Of a stretch of DNA of 64,000 nt, positions 33,529 through 43,215 are shown one piece after another (position 1 is the first letter of the stretch; each line of letters starts with the position of its first letter). Below the pieces are notes generated by a model. The model ran no database searches. It worked only from the letters and a program-made list of their open reading frames with translations, and was not told where the DNA came from. Position numbers and translations under genes: made by a program. Source of the DNA: Sulfurihydrogenibium sp. YO3AOP1 (GTDB lineage Bacteria > Aquificota > Aquificia > Aquificales > Hydrogenothermaceae); the NCBI RefSeq assembly GCF_000020325.1, contig NC_010730.1, positions 1,323,501 through 1,387,500 on the forward strand, read 5' to 3'.

Positions 33529-34800
33529 TTAATCTCTGTAAACGATTTTTCCCTTAAAGAATGTATATTTAACTTTGCCGGTTAATTTTCTGCCAAGCAA
33601 TGGTGTGTTTTTACTTTTTGATAATATTGTTTCTTTATTAACTTCCCAAGTTTCAAATGGGTCAAAGATAGTTAACTCGGCAATCTCGCCTTCTTTGATT
33701 TGTGGTGGTTTTAATCCAATTTTTTTAGCTGGCTGTATTGACATTACTTCAACCATTCTGTTTAAATCAAAGTAGTCTTTCTTAACAAGTTCTAAAACTA
33801 TAGGGAGTGCAAATTGTAGTCCAAGCATTCCCGGTGGACAAGCCTGTAATTCTTGCATCTTTTCATAATGTGCATGTGGTGCGTGGTCGGTTGCTACAAA
33901 ATCAATAATACCGCTTGCAAGAGCCCATCTGGTTGCTTCTATGTCTTCATGGGTTCTTAGTGGTGGTGAAACTTTTGCTATGCAAGAAAAATCTAAAAAT
34001 TCTTCATCAGTCAGGTATAAGTGATGTGGGGTTACTTCAGCGGTTACTTTTGCTCCCATTGCTTTAGCCCAAGCCACAATCTCAACAGATAGCTTTGTGG
34101 ATATATGGCATATATGAACTGGCATTCCTGTTTGTATGGATAATATGCAATCTCTTGCTACCATTGTATCTTCTGCTTCTGGTGGAAGTGGTGGAAGTCC
34201 AAGTGCAGCTGCTATTTCTCCTTCGTGGGCAACGCCGTTTTGTGAAAGGTTTAAGTCTTCACAGTGGTCAGCAACAAAGGTTCCAAGAGAGCCGGCATAC
34301 TCCATCGCTTTTCTCATTATGAAAGAATCCATGACAGGAGCACCATCATCTGTAAAGTAGACAGCTCCTGCATCCTTAAGCAGTGCCATTTCTGTAAGCT
34401 CTTTTCCTTTTCTTCCTTTTGTTATTGCAGCAGATGGAAGAACTCTACATAATCCTATTTCTTCACCTTTTTCTATAATGTATCTTACGATTGGTACGTC
34501 ATCAATAGCAGGTATAGTATTTGGCATACATACAACGGTTGTGTATCCACCAGCAACAGCTGCTTTGCTGCCAGATTCTATATCTTCTTTGTAAGTTTGA
34601 CCAGGGTCTCTAAAATGAACGTGTATATCTGTAAAAGATGGAGTTATAATCTTTCCTTCTGCATCAATAACCTCACAACCTGCAAAAGGTTGAATATTTT
34701 TTTCTATTTTTTTAATTTCTCCTTTTTCAATTAATATATCAAATTTATCATTCAGATTGTTTTGTGGGTCTACAATATGTCCGTTCTTTATCAAAATCAT
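33529..34800 (-). CDS. pyrC: Dihydroorotase
   Basis: 423 residues, class I dihydroorotase. Metal ligands in TPSFTDIHVHFRDPGQTYKE, FVADHCEDLNLS, MPVHICHISTKLSVEI, and the catalytic Asp in FVATDHAPHAHYEKMQ; AVAGGYTTVVCMPNT is the family's second signature. Closes carbamoyl aspartate to dihydroorotate in pyrimidine synthesis. In Aquifex the enzyme works with PyrB, not seen here. The DUF59 gene follows. Confidence 0.95.
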   Translation of the reverse strand: MILIKNGHIVDPQNNLNDKFDILIEKGEIKKIEKNIQPFAGCEVIDAEGKIITPSFTDIHVHFRDPGQTYKEDIESGSKAAVAGGYTTVVCMPNTIPAIDDVPIVRYIIEKGEEIGLCRVLPSAAITKGRKGKELTEMALLKDAGAVYFTDDGAPVMDSFIMRKAMEYAGSLGTFVADHCEDLNLSQNGVAHEGEIAAALGLPPLPPEAEDTMVARDCILSIQTGMPVHICHISTKLSVEIVAWAKAMGAKVTAEVTPHHLYLTDEEFLDFSCIAKVSPPLRTHEDIEATRWALASGIIDFVATDHAPHAHYEKMQELQACPPGMLGLQFALPIVLELVKKDYFDLNRMVEVMSIQPAKKIGLKPPQIKEGEIAELTIFDPFETWEVNKETILSKSKNTPLLGRKLTGKVKYTFFKGKIVYRD

Positions 34801-34937
34801 TCTTAGACTCCTTACAAAAGATGAATTTAAAATAAATTTAACTCAGAAAAAGAAAACTTCATTAAAAAACTTTAACAAAAATAATATTCTATCACAACCA
34901 AAGTTTTGGTGGTTAGATGGTGAGACGTGAAGAATAA

Positions 34938-35161
34938 GAAGCAAATTTTAGCTAAGTCTGAAAATTAATTACCTTTTGATCGTCATTCTAAAGTCGTGGG
35001 AAGAATCTCCATTCTTTTACCTCTCTCTTATTCAATGTATGGGCAATTCATGAATTGCCTCTGCTCACTTACTCACCTTCTTTAAAAGAGGTGATCCTTC
35101 GGACTAAAGTCCTCACAATGAAGTTATAAAGATAAACTTACAAAAATTTTTAAAGCAGCCC
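34938..35161. repeat. Family-2 element with extended end and central palindrome
   Basis: Left CAAATTTTAGCTAAGTCTGA-AAATTAATTACC; right, inverted, GGCTGCTTTAAAAATTTTTG. Inside are CGTCATTCTAAAGTCGTGGG, the palindrome GGCAATTCATGAATTGCC (35042-35059), and the arm GTGATCCTTCGGACTAAAGT. The same palindrome occurs in family-1 copies, another sign of shared parts. Nothing else is visible in 34801-35270. Confidence 0.65.
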
Positions 35162-35270
35162 CAGATGTGAAAGGTAAGAGGTAAACATTTCACTTACTCA
35201 CCTACTCATTTTCTCACTTCCTCATGATATTATGGTAAAATTTGATTAAAAACTAATTTGGGAGTATCTA

Positions 35271-36029
35271 TTGACAACCTTAGAAGCTGTTATTTTAGGA
35301 ATAGTGGAAGGTCTTACAGAGTTTTTACCTATCTCATCAACAGGCCATTTAATATTAGTTTCAAATCTGCTTGGAATACAGCAGACAGAACAACATAAAG
35401 CCTTTGAAGTATCAATTCAGCTTGGTTCAATATTGGCAGTTGTATTTTTATACTTTAAGAAGTTTTTAGATACAAATTTAATGAAAAGAATACTGATAGC
35501 ATTTATTCCAACGGGTATTTTAGGATTTGTTTTATACAAAATCATCAAAAGTTTGTTTAATCCTTATATAGTTGTTTTCATGCTTGTTTTTGGAGGACTG
35601 CTTTTAATATTGATAGAACTTTATCATAAAAATAAAAGTTATGATATTAACTCAATATATGAAGTGCCATATCAAAAAGCGTTTTTGATAGGAGTTTTTC
35701 AATCTTTGGCTATGGTTCCTGGTACTTCAAGGTCTGGTGCTACTATTGTAGGTGGATTACTTCTTGGATTAGACAGAAAAACAGCGGCGGAATTTTCTTT
35801 TATGCTTGCAGTTCCAACGATGTTTATGGCAACTTTTTATGATGTTTACAAAAATCGTTCAAATTTTAATCTTTCAGATTGGGAAAATCTAATAGTAGGC
35901 TTTGTAGTTGCTTTTATATCTGCTTTATTTGCGATAAAATGGCTTTTAAAATTTATTTCAAATCATTCATTTATTCCCTTTGGTATTTATAGAATTATTT
36001 TAGGAATTTTATACTACTTATGGTATTGA
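35271..36029 (+). CDS. uppP: Undecaprenyl-diphosphatase UppP/BacA
   Basis: 252 residues from TTG 35271 (GGAG seven bases before). Family signatures: ILGIVEGLTEFLPISSTGHL at the N terminus and SLAMVPGTSRSGATIVGGLL in the middle, the two inverted-repeat active-site loops with Glu, Ser and Arg residues; seven to eight hydrophobic helices. Recycles the lipid carrier for peptidoglycan and LPS synthesis at the inner membrane. trpC follows nine bases later. Confidence 0.95.
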   Translation: MTTLEAVILGIVEGLTEFLPISSTGHLILVSNLLGIQQTEQHKAFEVSIQLGSILAVVFLYFKKFLDTNLMKRILIAFIPTGILGFVLYKIIKSLFNPYIVVFMLVFGGLLLILIELYHKNKSYDINSIYEVPYQKAFLIGVFQSLAMVPGTSRSGATIVGGLLLGLDRKTAAEFSFMLAVPTMFMATFYDVYKNRSNFNLSDWENLIVGFVVAFISALFAIKWLLKFISNHSFIPFGIYRIILGILYYLWY

Positions 36030-36037
36030 GGTAGGAA

Positions 36038-36820
36038 ATGAATATATTAGACAAGATTATTCAGACAAAAAGAGAAGAGCTTGAAAATTACACTTCTCAG
36101 TATTTAAAACATTTAGAAAAACTGGCAATAGAAAGAAATAAAAAAGTCTTAAACTTTAAAAAAGCCATTTCCGGAAAGAGTATCAATATTATTGCAGAAG
36201 TTAAAAAAGCTTCTCCGTCTAAAGGAATAATCAGACATTATTTTGACCCTGTTGATATAGCAAAATCTTATGAAAAAAATGGAGCAAAAGCAATTTCTGT
36301 ACTAACAGATAAACAGTATTTTCAAGGAGATATTGCGTATCTTTATCAAATTTCAACAGAAGTAAATATTCCATTGCTTAGAAAAGACTTTATCATAGAT
36401 GAAAGGCAGATTTTGGAAGCTTATGCATATGGTGCTGATAGTTATCTATTAATAGCAAAAGTCTTGGATAAAGAAAGTTTAAAGAGACTTATAGATTTTG
36501 GAAGAGAGCTTGACATGGAGCCATTGGTAGAAGTTCACAGTAGAGAAGAAGGTGAAAAATCTGTAGAAGCAGGAGCAAGAATTATTGGAATAAATAATAG
36601 AAATTTGGAAGATTTTACAGTTGATATAAATCTATCAAAAGAGCTTGCACCGTATCTAAAAGAGATCGGATCTGAAGTTGTAGTTGCAGAAAGCGGATTA
36701 GAGAGCAGACAACAGCTGCTTGAGTTGAAAAATTATCAAGTTGACGCATTTTTAATAGGAGAATCTTTAATGAAAGAAGCAGATGTAGGAAAGAAGTTAA
36801 GAGAGTTTATAGAAGGGTAA
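36038..36820 (+). CDS. trpC: Indole-3-glycerol phosphate synthase
   Basis: 260 residues, TIM barrel. IIAEVKKASPSKGIIRHYFD (catalytic Lys), ISVLTDKQYFQGDIAYL, IPLLRKDFIIDERQILEAYA, GINNRNLEDFTVDINLSKEL and VVAESGLESRQQLLELKNYQ. Ring-closing step of tryptophan synthesis. Not in a trp operon here; its neighbours are uppP and polX, an arrangement typical of the scattered amino-acid genes of Aquificota. Confidence 0.95.
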   Translation: MNILDKIIQTKREELENYTSQYLKHLEKLAIERNKKVLNFKKAISGKSINIIAEVKKASPSKGIIRHYFDPVDIAKSYEKNGAKAISVLTDKQYFQGDIAYLYQISTEVNIPLLRKDFIIDERQILEAYAYGADSYLLIAKVLDKESLKRLIDFGRELDMEPLVEVHSREEGEKSVEAGARIIGINNRNLEDFTVDINLSKELAPYLKEIGSEVVVAESGLESRQQLLELKNYQVDAFLIGESLMKEADVGKKLREFIEG

Positions 36821-36825
36821 AAAAG

Positions 36826-38574
36826 ATGTATCAAAACATCAACAAAGAATTAGCAAAAATCTTTAAAAATATGTCTCACATTTACGAATTTTTAGACGAC
36901 AAGTTCAGAGCATTGGCTTATGTTAAAGCAGCACAGATATTAGAAGATTTGCCTGATGATATTAGAAATTATATTGCTACCGGTAAAATAAACGATATAA
37001 GAGGAATTGGTTCTCATACTTTCGATAAAATCTTAGAGTATATCAAAACAGGAAAAATACAAAAATATGAAGAGCTTAAAAAATTAATACCTGAAGATTT
37101 TTTAGAGCTTATGGAAGTACCTGGCTTTGGACCAAAAACTTTAAAAAGAATTTATGAGGAGCTCGGTATTAACAATAAAAAAGATTTAATAGAAGCATTA
37201 AAAGATGGAAGAGTTGCAAAGCTAAAGGGTTTTGGAGAAAAGAAAGTTCAAAATATGCTAAAAGGTCTTGAGCTTTACGAAGCTTCTAAGAATAGACTTT
37301 TACTGTGGGAAGCTTTACAAATAGGAGAAACATTATTAGCTAAATTAAAACAGCTTAAAGAGATTAAAAATATTGAGCTTGCAGGAAGTTTAAGAAGAAG
37401 GAAAGAAACTATTGGAGACATTGATATTCTTATATCCTGTGATGATAAAGACAGAGATAAGATTATAAATTATTTTGTTAATTTAGAAGATGTTAAAGAA
37501 GTTCTTGCTAAAGGTGATACAAAAGCAAGTGTTATTATAAAAGAAAAAGATAGACAGGTAGATTTAAGAGTACTAAAACCAGAAGAATGGGGTAGTGGTC
37601 TTCAATACTTTACAGGTTCAAAAGAGCATAACGTACATTTTAGAGAAATAGCTAAGCAAAAAGGATTAAAGGTCAGTGAATATGGTGTTTTTGATGCAAA
37701 GACAGAAAAAAGGCTTGCAGGAGCTACTGAGGAAGAAGTATATGAGATAGTAGGAATGCAGTGGATTCCCCCTGAAATGCGAGAAGACAGAGGAGAAATT
37801 GAGCTTGCTTTAAAAAAGAGCATTCCAAGATTGGTAGAGCTTGAAGATATTAAAGGAGACTTGCATTGTCATTCAACATGGACGGATGGATTTAACAAAA
37901 TAGAAGAAATAGCAAAATTTTTACTTGAAAACTATAAATATGAATATTTCGCGATTACAGACCACTCAAAAGCCGTAAGAGTAGCCCATGGACTAACAGA
38001 AGAAGATGTTTTAAAACAGATTGAAGAGATAGATAAAATAAATAAAAAACTTGGATTTGACTTTATAAAAAAGGGAATAGAAGTAGATATTATGCTTGAT
38101 GGCTCTCTTGATTTGCCGGATGAGATACTCGCAAAGCTTGATTGGGTAGTTGCATCTATTCATACACATTTTAACAGAGACAATACAGACAGAATTATAA
38201 AAGCAATGGAAAACCCTTATGTATGTGTAATAGGGCATCCAACAGGAAGGACCATCGGTGTTAGAGAAGGTTATCCTTTATCTGATGAGATATTTAAAGT
38301 TGCAAAAGAGACAAACACCGCACTTGAAATAAACGCACAGCCTTTAAGAATGGACTTACCGGATGTGATGATAAAAAAAGCAGTTGAGAATGGAGTTAAA
38401 TTAGTAATTTCAACAGATAGCCACAATCTTGGAAACTTTGCTTATATGAAAATAGGGGTTGCAAATGCAAGAAGGGGCTGGGCAAAAAAAGAAGATATAT
38501 TAAATACTTACAGCTGGAACGAGATTAAAAAATTTATTCAAGCTAAACGTAAAAAGTTTGGTGTTAAGGCATGA
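36826..38574 (+). CDS. polX: Family X DNA polymerase with PHP exonuclease domain (PolX)
   Basis: 582 residues. N-terminal helix-hairpin-helix region (FKNMSHIYEFLDDKFRALAY; VPGFGPKTLKRIYEELG), palm with the catalytic carboxylates in ETIGDIDILISCDD and KDRQVDLRVL, FTGSKEHNVHFREIAKQKG, and the C-terminal PHP domain with DLHCHSTWTDGFNKIEEIAK, AITDHSK, VIGHPTGR and STDSHN metal ligands. Gap-filling repair polymerase with 3'-5' exonuclease and AP-endonuclease functions in well-studied members. The 3' end overlaps the next small gene by four bases. Confidence 0.95.
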   Translation: MYQNINKELAKIFKNMSHIYEFLDDKFRALAYVKAAQILEDLPDDIRNYIATGKINDIRGIGSHTFDKILEYIKTGKIQKYEELKKLIPEDFLELMEVPGFGPKTLKRIYEELGINNKKDLIEALKDGRVAKLKGFGEKKVQNMLKGLELYEASKNRLLLWEALQIGETLLAKLKQLKEIKNIELAGSLRRRKETIGDIDILISCDDKDRDKIINYFVNLEDVKEVLAKGDTKASVIIKEKDRQVDLRVLKPEEWGSGLQYFTGSKEHNVHFREIAKQKGLKVSEYGVFDAKTEKRLAGATEEEVYEIVGMQWIPPEMREDRGEIELALKKSIPRLVELEDIKGDLHCHSTWTDGFNKIEEIAKFLLENYKYEYFAITDHSKAVRVAHGLTEEDVLKQIEEIDKINKKLGFDFIKKGIEVDIMLDGSLDLPDEILAKLDWVVASIHTHFNRDNTDRIIKAMENPYVCVIGHPTGRTIGVREGYPLSDEIFKVAKETNTALEINAQPLRMDLPDVMIKKAVENGVKLVISTDSHNLGNFAYMKIGVANARRGWAKKEDILNTYSWNEIKKFIQAKRKKFGVKA

Positions 38575-38963
38575 AAAATGCTTTTTTTGGAGAAAATCTT
38601 GACTATATTCCTTACCAAATCTTAAAACAAATTCTTGGTGAATCAATCTATGATGAATATAGAGACATAATAGAATTTATAACCATTGAAGGCGATATAG
38701 AAAAAGATATTCTTTATTTATACTTAAAACCGTTTAACTCTAACAAAATCTTGTATGCTACATATGATTTAAAAGATAAAAAGATTTTAAACAACTTAAG
38801 TAAATCTGAAATTTTAAAAATTTTTGATGATGAAAAAGATAAAATTCAAGAGCTACAAAAGAAAGAAATAGAAAGAAGTGCTAAAATAATATTGACTATC
38901 ATAAGCCTTGTTCTTGGAATGGCAGCTGCTTATTTTGTATCAAAGTTTGTTTTTTGTTTTTGA
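38571..38963 (+). CDS. Hypothetical protein with C-terminal membrane anchor
   Basis: 130 residues. N-terminal soluble part of mixed charge with no recognised motif, a coiled stretch (DDEKDKIQELQKKEIERSAK), then one membrane helix at the very end (IILTIISLVLGMAAAYFVSK). This makes a tail-anchored topology likely. Starts inside the polX stop (ATGA). Not recognised. Confidence 0.65.
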   Translation: MKNAFFGENLDYIPYQILKQILGESIYDEYRDIIEFITIEGDIEKDILYLYLKPFNSNKILYATYDLKDKKILNNLSKSEILKIFDDEKDKIQELQKKEIERSAKIILTIISLVLGMAAAYFVSKFVFCF

Positions 38964-39040
38964 TGAAGAAACAGAAATATAGTATATTCTAAACCGACAC
39001 AGTTTACGCAAGAAGATGGATAAAGATTGATTTTTGATGA

Positions 39041-39242
39041 ATACGTTGGGTAAAAATAGAGACTTTTATAAAATTTAAAAATGAGATCCTTCGGCCTTGC
39101 GGCCTCAGGATGACAGAGAAAGGTTGAATGGTAAGCATCAGAGAAAGGATAACCTAATTTGTCATTCTGAAGGCGGCGAAGAATCTCCTACTTTTATTGA
39201 ATATTGACTTTTATTGAATATTAAATTTCTTACTCAACATAT
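39041..39242. repeat. Family-1 inverted-repeat element
   Basis: Left ATACGTTGGGTAAAAATAG; right, inverted, ATATGTTGAGTAAGAAATTT. Arms GAGATCCTTCGGCCTTGCGG and TGTCATTCTGAAGGCGGCGA face each other across AGAGAAAGGTTGAATGGTAA. Near the right end a 17-base TGACTTTTATTGAATAT-type block is repeated once. It matches the sequence right of the first IS110 copy at 43289. Confidence 0.75.
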
Positions 39243-39287
39243 CGACAGATAAAATATTTTTGCGAATTAATATAAATGGAGGAATGA

Positions 39288-40724
39288 ATGAAGAGAGTTA
39301 GATTTGCACCAAGTCCAACAGGTTATTTACATCTTGGGAATGCAAGAACAGCACTTTTTAATTACCTATTTTCGAGACATGAAAACGCTACTTTTATACT
39401 CAGGATTGAAGATACGGATTTAGAAAGGTCTAAAAAAGAATACGAAGAAATGCTTATGGAAGATTTAAAATGGATGGGGATTGAGTGGGACGAAGGTCCG
39501 GATGCGGGAGGTCCTCACGGTCCATACAGACAATCAGAAAGATTAGAAATATACATGAAGTATGTTGATAAGCTTTTAAAGTCAGGTGATGCTTATTACT
39601 GCTACTGTACAGAAGAGGAGTTAGAGCAGGAAAGAGAAAAAGCTATTGCAGAAGGAAGACCTTACAGATATAGCGGAAAATGCAGAAATCTAACACCGGA
39701 AGAAAGAGCCTTTTATGAAGGTAAGAGTATAAAACCGGTTATAAGATTTAAAGTTCCGGATAAAACGGTGGTATTTGAAGATATCATTAGAGGCCATGTA
39801 GAGATAGATACAAAGGAATTTGGAGATTTTGTGATTGTAAGACAAGATGGCATGCCAGTTTATAACTTTGTAGTTGTTATAGATGATGCTTTAATGGGAA
39901 TAACTCACGTAATTAGAGGAGAAGACCATTTATCAAACACTCCAAAACAGATAGTAATATATGAAGCTCTTGGTTTTGCGATTCCACAATTTGCACATCT
40001 GCCTATAATTCTTGGAGAAGATAGAACAAAGCTATCAAAAAGACATGGGGCTGTATCTGTTAGAGCATTAAAAGATGATGGATTTATTTCAGAGGCAGTA
40101 TTTAACTATTTATCATTACTTGGATGGCATCCAAAAGAAGAAAAAGAGATTTTATCAAAAGAGGAGATAATCAAGCAGTTTAGAATTGAAGATGTGAATA
40201 AATCTCCGGCAATATTTGACAGAACAAAACTAAGATGGATGAACGGTGTATACATAAGAGAAATTCTTGATTTAGACGACTTAACAAAAAGAGCTATTCC
40301 CTTTTTTGAAGGCTTTGGATACAAAGCTGACTATGAATTTTACAAAAAAGTTATGTCTGCAATCAGAGATAGCATCGAAACATTGATGGAAATCAAAGAA
40401 AGGGCTAAAGTCTTCTTTGTTGATGAATTTCCATACACAGAAGAGATAGTTAATGAAGTAAAATCTGATGAGAATGTTTATAAAGTTGTAGAGATTTTTT
40501 ATAACAAAATTAAAAACCTATCAGCTATTACAAAAGAAGATTTTAAAAACATCACAAAAGAGATTCAAAAAGAGTATGGCTACAAAGGAAAGGCTTTGTT
40601 CCATCCTATAAGAATCGCATTAACGGGAGAACCTTCCGGGGTTGGGCTTGATTTACTCGTTGAAGTTATAGGCATAGAAAGAGTCAAATTTAGATTAGAA
40701 AGATTTTTAGAATACTTTGGATGA
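39288..40724 (+). CDS. gltX: Glutamyl-tRNA synthetase
   Basis: 478 residues, class I. RFAPSPTGYLHLGNARTALF (HIGH region), ILRIEDTDLERSKKEYEEML, HVIRGEDHLSNTPKQIVIYE, and the KLSKRHGAVSVRALKDDGF (KMSKS) loop; the C-terminal anticodon domain ends GLDLLVEVIGIERVKFRLE. Aquificota often have two GltX paralogues, so this may be discriminating or not; I cannot say which. RBS GGAGGAATGA. A small gene starts on its stop. Confidence 0.95.
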   Translation: MKRVRFAPSPTGYLHLGNARTALFNYLFSRHENATFILRIEDTDLERSKKEYEEMLMEDLKWMGIEWDEGPDAGGPHGPYRQSERLEIYMKYVDKLLKSGDAYYCYCTEEELEQEREKAIAEGRPYRYSGKCRNLTPEERAFYEGKSIKPVIRFKVPDKTVVFEDIIRGHVEIDTKEFGDFVIVRQDGMPVYNFVVVIDDALMGITHVIRGEDHLSNTPKQIVIYEALGFAIPQFAHLPIILGEDRTKLSKRHGAVSVRALKDDGFISEAVFNYLSLLGWHPKEEKEILSKEEIIKQFRIEDVNKSPAIFDRTKLRWMNGVYIREILDLDDLTKRAIPFFEGFGYKADYEFYKKVMSAIRDSIETLMEIKERAKVFFVDEFPYTEEIVNEVKSDENVYKVVEIFYNKIKNLSAITKEDFKNITKEIQKEYGYKGKALFHPIRIALTGEPSGVGLDLLVEVIGIERVKFRLERFLEYFG

Positions 40725-41068
40725 TGGATTTAAAACAGCTTAAAATTAGAATTTTAAAAGAAGACGATGATATGCTAACCATAAAAGAAATAGACAGATT
40801 GTTAAACAACTCTGTAGAGCCAAAAGAAAAATGGTTCTACAGGGGCTTAAAACATATGTATGAGAATCACTATACAGAAGCTATAAAATGGTTTCAGCTT
40901 GTAAACGATGACTTATCAAGATATCTAATCTACTTAATAGCATTTAAACTAAAAGATGAATTCATCATGCAAGAATATAAAACAGACATTGAAAATTTAG
41001 AATTGAAATTAAAGCCTGTATTTGTTTACAGGGATAGAATAATTTATCCAAAAGAGATTGTAAAGTAG
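40721..41068 (+). CDS. Small helical protein, unknown
   Basis: 115 residues. The central KWFYRGLKHMYENHYTEAIK-WFQLV stretch looks like one TPR unit. The rest, LKIRILKEDDDMLTIKEIDR and the C-terminal IENLELKLKPVFVYRDRIIY, is unrecognised. Overlaps the gltX stop (ATGA), so it is expressed with it. Two ATG codons in a row open the frame. Confidence 0.6.
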   Translation: MMDLKQLKIRILKEDDDMLTIKEIDRLLNNSVEPKEKWFYRGLKHMYENHYTEAIKWFQLVNDDLSRYLIYLIAFKLKDEFIMQEYKTDIENLELKLKPVFVYRDRIIYPKEIVK

Positions 41069-41071
41069 ATA

Positions 41072-41202
41072 GAGATTATTTCAAAAATCCACGTCGTCAT
41101 TCTGCAGCCGGCGAAGAATCTCCGTCCTTTCTCACCTCTCACTTACTCACTTTCTCACCTTTTTTAAAAGAGGAGGCCCTTCGGACTAAAGTCCTAAGGA
41201 TG
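41072..41202. repeat. Family-2 left half, interrupted by IS110 copy 1
   Basis: Starts GAGATTATTTCAAAAATCCA, runs through the CGTCATTCTGCAGCCGGCGA arm and ends in CTTCGGACTAAAGTCCTAAG-GATG at the IS junction. The sequence resuming after the IS (43289) is a family-1 right half, not the rest of a family-2 element. Confidence 0.7.
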
Positions 41203-41455
41203 TTCTATGTTAAATGTCAAGTACAAAAATTTTCATCAAATGGTCTTTTATTCTTTAATATACCGTATGCCTGCCTTAATAACTTATGTGCTACAGCTAC
41301 TAATGCTAACTTTTTAGCCTTACCTTTACTTACTAATCTTTCGTATAATTCTCTGCAGTATTTGTTAAACCTTATTGCTGATAATGCTGCCATGTATAAT
41401 ATCTTTCTTGCATATGGATTTCCCATCTTCTTTATCCAGCCACTTTTCTTTACAC

Positions 41456-42548
41456 ATGCTGCGGTAAAAGAACTTTTCCCAAATGGTATAACAACCCAAG
41501 AAAAGATAGGTATAAGAAAGCTTTTAGAATCCGTTGTAGAGTTAGTTATGAACCAAGAAAGAAATTTCTTTCTTGAAAATGACGATGATAACAAAGCAAA
41601 TGGGTATTATGAAAGAAGCCTAAATACTGGTTCTTTCAAGCTTAACATAAATGTCCCAAGAGATAGAAAGGGTAAATTTAGACCACAAATATTACCTGAC
41701 CCTTACAAAAGAGTTGATGAAGATTATATAGACCTTCTTATGAGTTTGGTATCCAATGGATACTCAGAAAGCAAGATAGATTCTACATTAAAAAGCTTGG
41801 GCTTAAACTACTCAAAACAACATATGGATGCAATCAAAAAACAACTTATAGAAAGACTTGAGTGTCTTCAAAACAAGAGAGCTTTCATTAGATGTATTTG
41901 TACTGTATATAGACGCATACCACTGTGAAAACAAAGCAGACTGGATAAAAGTATTCAATGATTTAATAGATAGAGGACTAAAAAGGGTAATGCTTATAGT
42001 AAGTGATGATTTTCCTGGGATAACAAAAGCCATAGAAACACTGTTTCCTTTTACAGACCATCAGCTATGTTTAGTCCATTTACAAAGAAACGTTAGAAAT
42101 CAGATGGATAAAGAAGATTCACAAGTATTTAACAAAGAATTAAAAAACATAAAAGAAAACAGCTTAGATTATGAAGATGGATTAGAAAAATTAGATGATT
42201 TATGTAGTAGATTTAAATCTAAATATCCAAGCTTTATAAAACATATTCAATCTAACAAAGAGAGATACTTATGTTTTTTAAAAATATCCAGAAAATCTAA
42301 GAAAACACATATACACAACAAATCCAGTTGAAAGTGTTAATAGCATGATAGAGAAGGTAAGAATAAATTTAGGTGGATATTTTCAATCTGTAGACATTCT
42401 TGAGATAAATCTGCTTATACAGAGAGATAATTTAAAGAATGGAAAATGGAAAAAACCTATACCTGCTTTTAAAGGAGCTTCTTATGAAATTTTACAATTG
42501 TTTAATAAAAAGTTTTCAATCCAGACACAAAATTATTGATAAGTCTCC
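41456..42548 (+). pseudogene. IS256/mutator-family transposase remnant
   Basis: Three successive reading frames rebuild one transposase. Frame 1 (to about 41875) has ANGYYERSLNTGSFKLNINV-PRDRKGKF and the repeat region. Frame 2 (to about 42290) carries the MULE catalytic part, DVFVLYIDAYHCENKADWIK, LIVSDDFPGITKAIETLFPF and LCLVHLQRNVRNQM. Frame 3 has TTNPVESVNSMIEKVRINLG. The N terminus is slightly short and no terminal inverted repeats or target duplication are visible. It lies within the IS110 recombinase gene, replacing part of it. Confidence 0.8.
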
Positions 42549-43022
42549 ATAGGTTAACGATTCTCTTTTGTTTCTTAGCATTGTAAGCTGCTGTTGTAAG
42601 TCTTCCAATATCTTTAGTTTTACTTCTATTTCTTTTTCTACATCTGATTTTGGTTTATAAAGCTCTCCATCGAAAAACGTTCTTCCATATTCTGCTATAA
42701 AGAATGAATCAGCTTTATCTGTTTTGACTCTTGTCATTTTAGCTTCCATAAATTTCTTTATTGAAAATGGATTTACTACTGCTACATTATAGTCATTTTC
42801 ATACAGATAATTAGCAAGCTTTAAATGGTAAACTCCTGTATGCTCCATTATGATAAGCATATCTGACTTTTTAAACTTCTTAAGGTAAGGCTTTATTTTC
42901 ATTTCAAACTCAACTGGGTCAGATTTAACTTCAAAATTTTCTTTCTTGTTATCATATAAAACTGTAGCAGTAAATGAGTTTTTAGATACATCAATTCCTA
43001 TGACTATTTTGTAGCCATTCAT
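42549..43022 (-). pseudogene. IS110-family recombinase, 5' fragment (copy 1)
   Basis: Start MNGYKIVIGIDVSKNSFTAT (RBS AAAGGAGGT), RuvC-like DEDD residues Asp11, Glu60 (IIMEHTGVYHLKL), Asp102 and Asp105 (VKTDKADSFFIAEYG), then RNKRESLTY, where the frame breaks into the inserted IS256 remnant. The C-terminal serine domain is lost, so this copy cannot recombine by itself. Its RNA could in principle serve the intact copy 2 protein. Confidence 0.85.
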
Positions 43023-43049
43023 AAGAATACCTCCTTTCATAAAATACTT

Positions 43050-43215
43050 GACATGAAAGAAACTTCCTGATAACCTATCATCGTAGTTAAATACAGGCTT
43101 AAAAGCCTAATGTTCTTACTGCAGGTTTTAGGAAGTAGAGGAAGGACAGTCTAAAACATCCTGAGCGGTCTTAAAAGACCAATGACAAACACTTGATCTG
43201 TCCTTCCTTTTTTCT
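43050..43215 (-). ncRNA. Putative IS110 bridge RNA (copy 1)
   Basis: Minus-strand region just upstream of the recombinase start. First loop: arms GGAAGGACAG/CTGTCCTTCC (43203-43212 with 43140-43149) enclose an inner GGTCTT/AAGACC hairpin. On one side the transcript has UUUGUCAU (complement of 43182-43189), on the other CUCAGGAUG (43157-43165). Second loop: ACTTCCT..AACC / GGTT..AGGAAGT around AGGCTT/AAGCCT, with AGAACAU (43110-43116) and UACGAUGA (43078-43085). These match the target arm CTCAGGATGAC and the two element junctions, as in IS621-type bridge RNAs. Confidence 0.7.

Noticed and set aside
41200-41928. Long + strand open frame spanning the IS110 right end and IS256 remnant
   Set aside because: Its first part is the antisense of the IS110 recombinase and its second part is the first frame of the IS256 transposase; the fusion is accidental.
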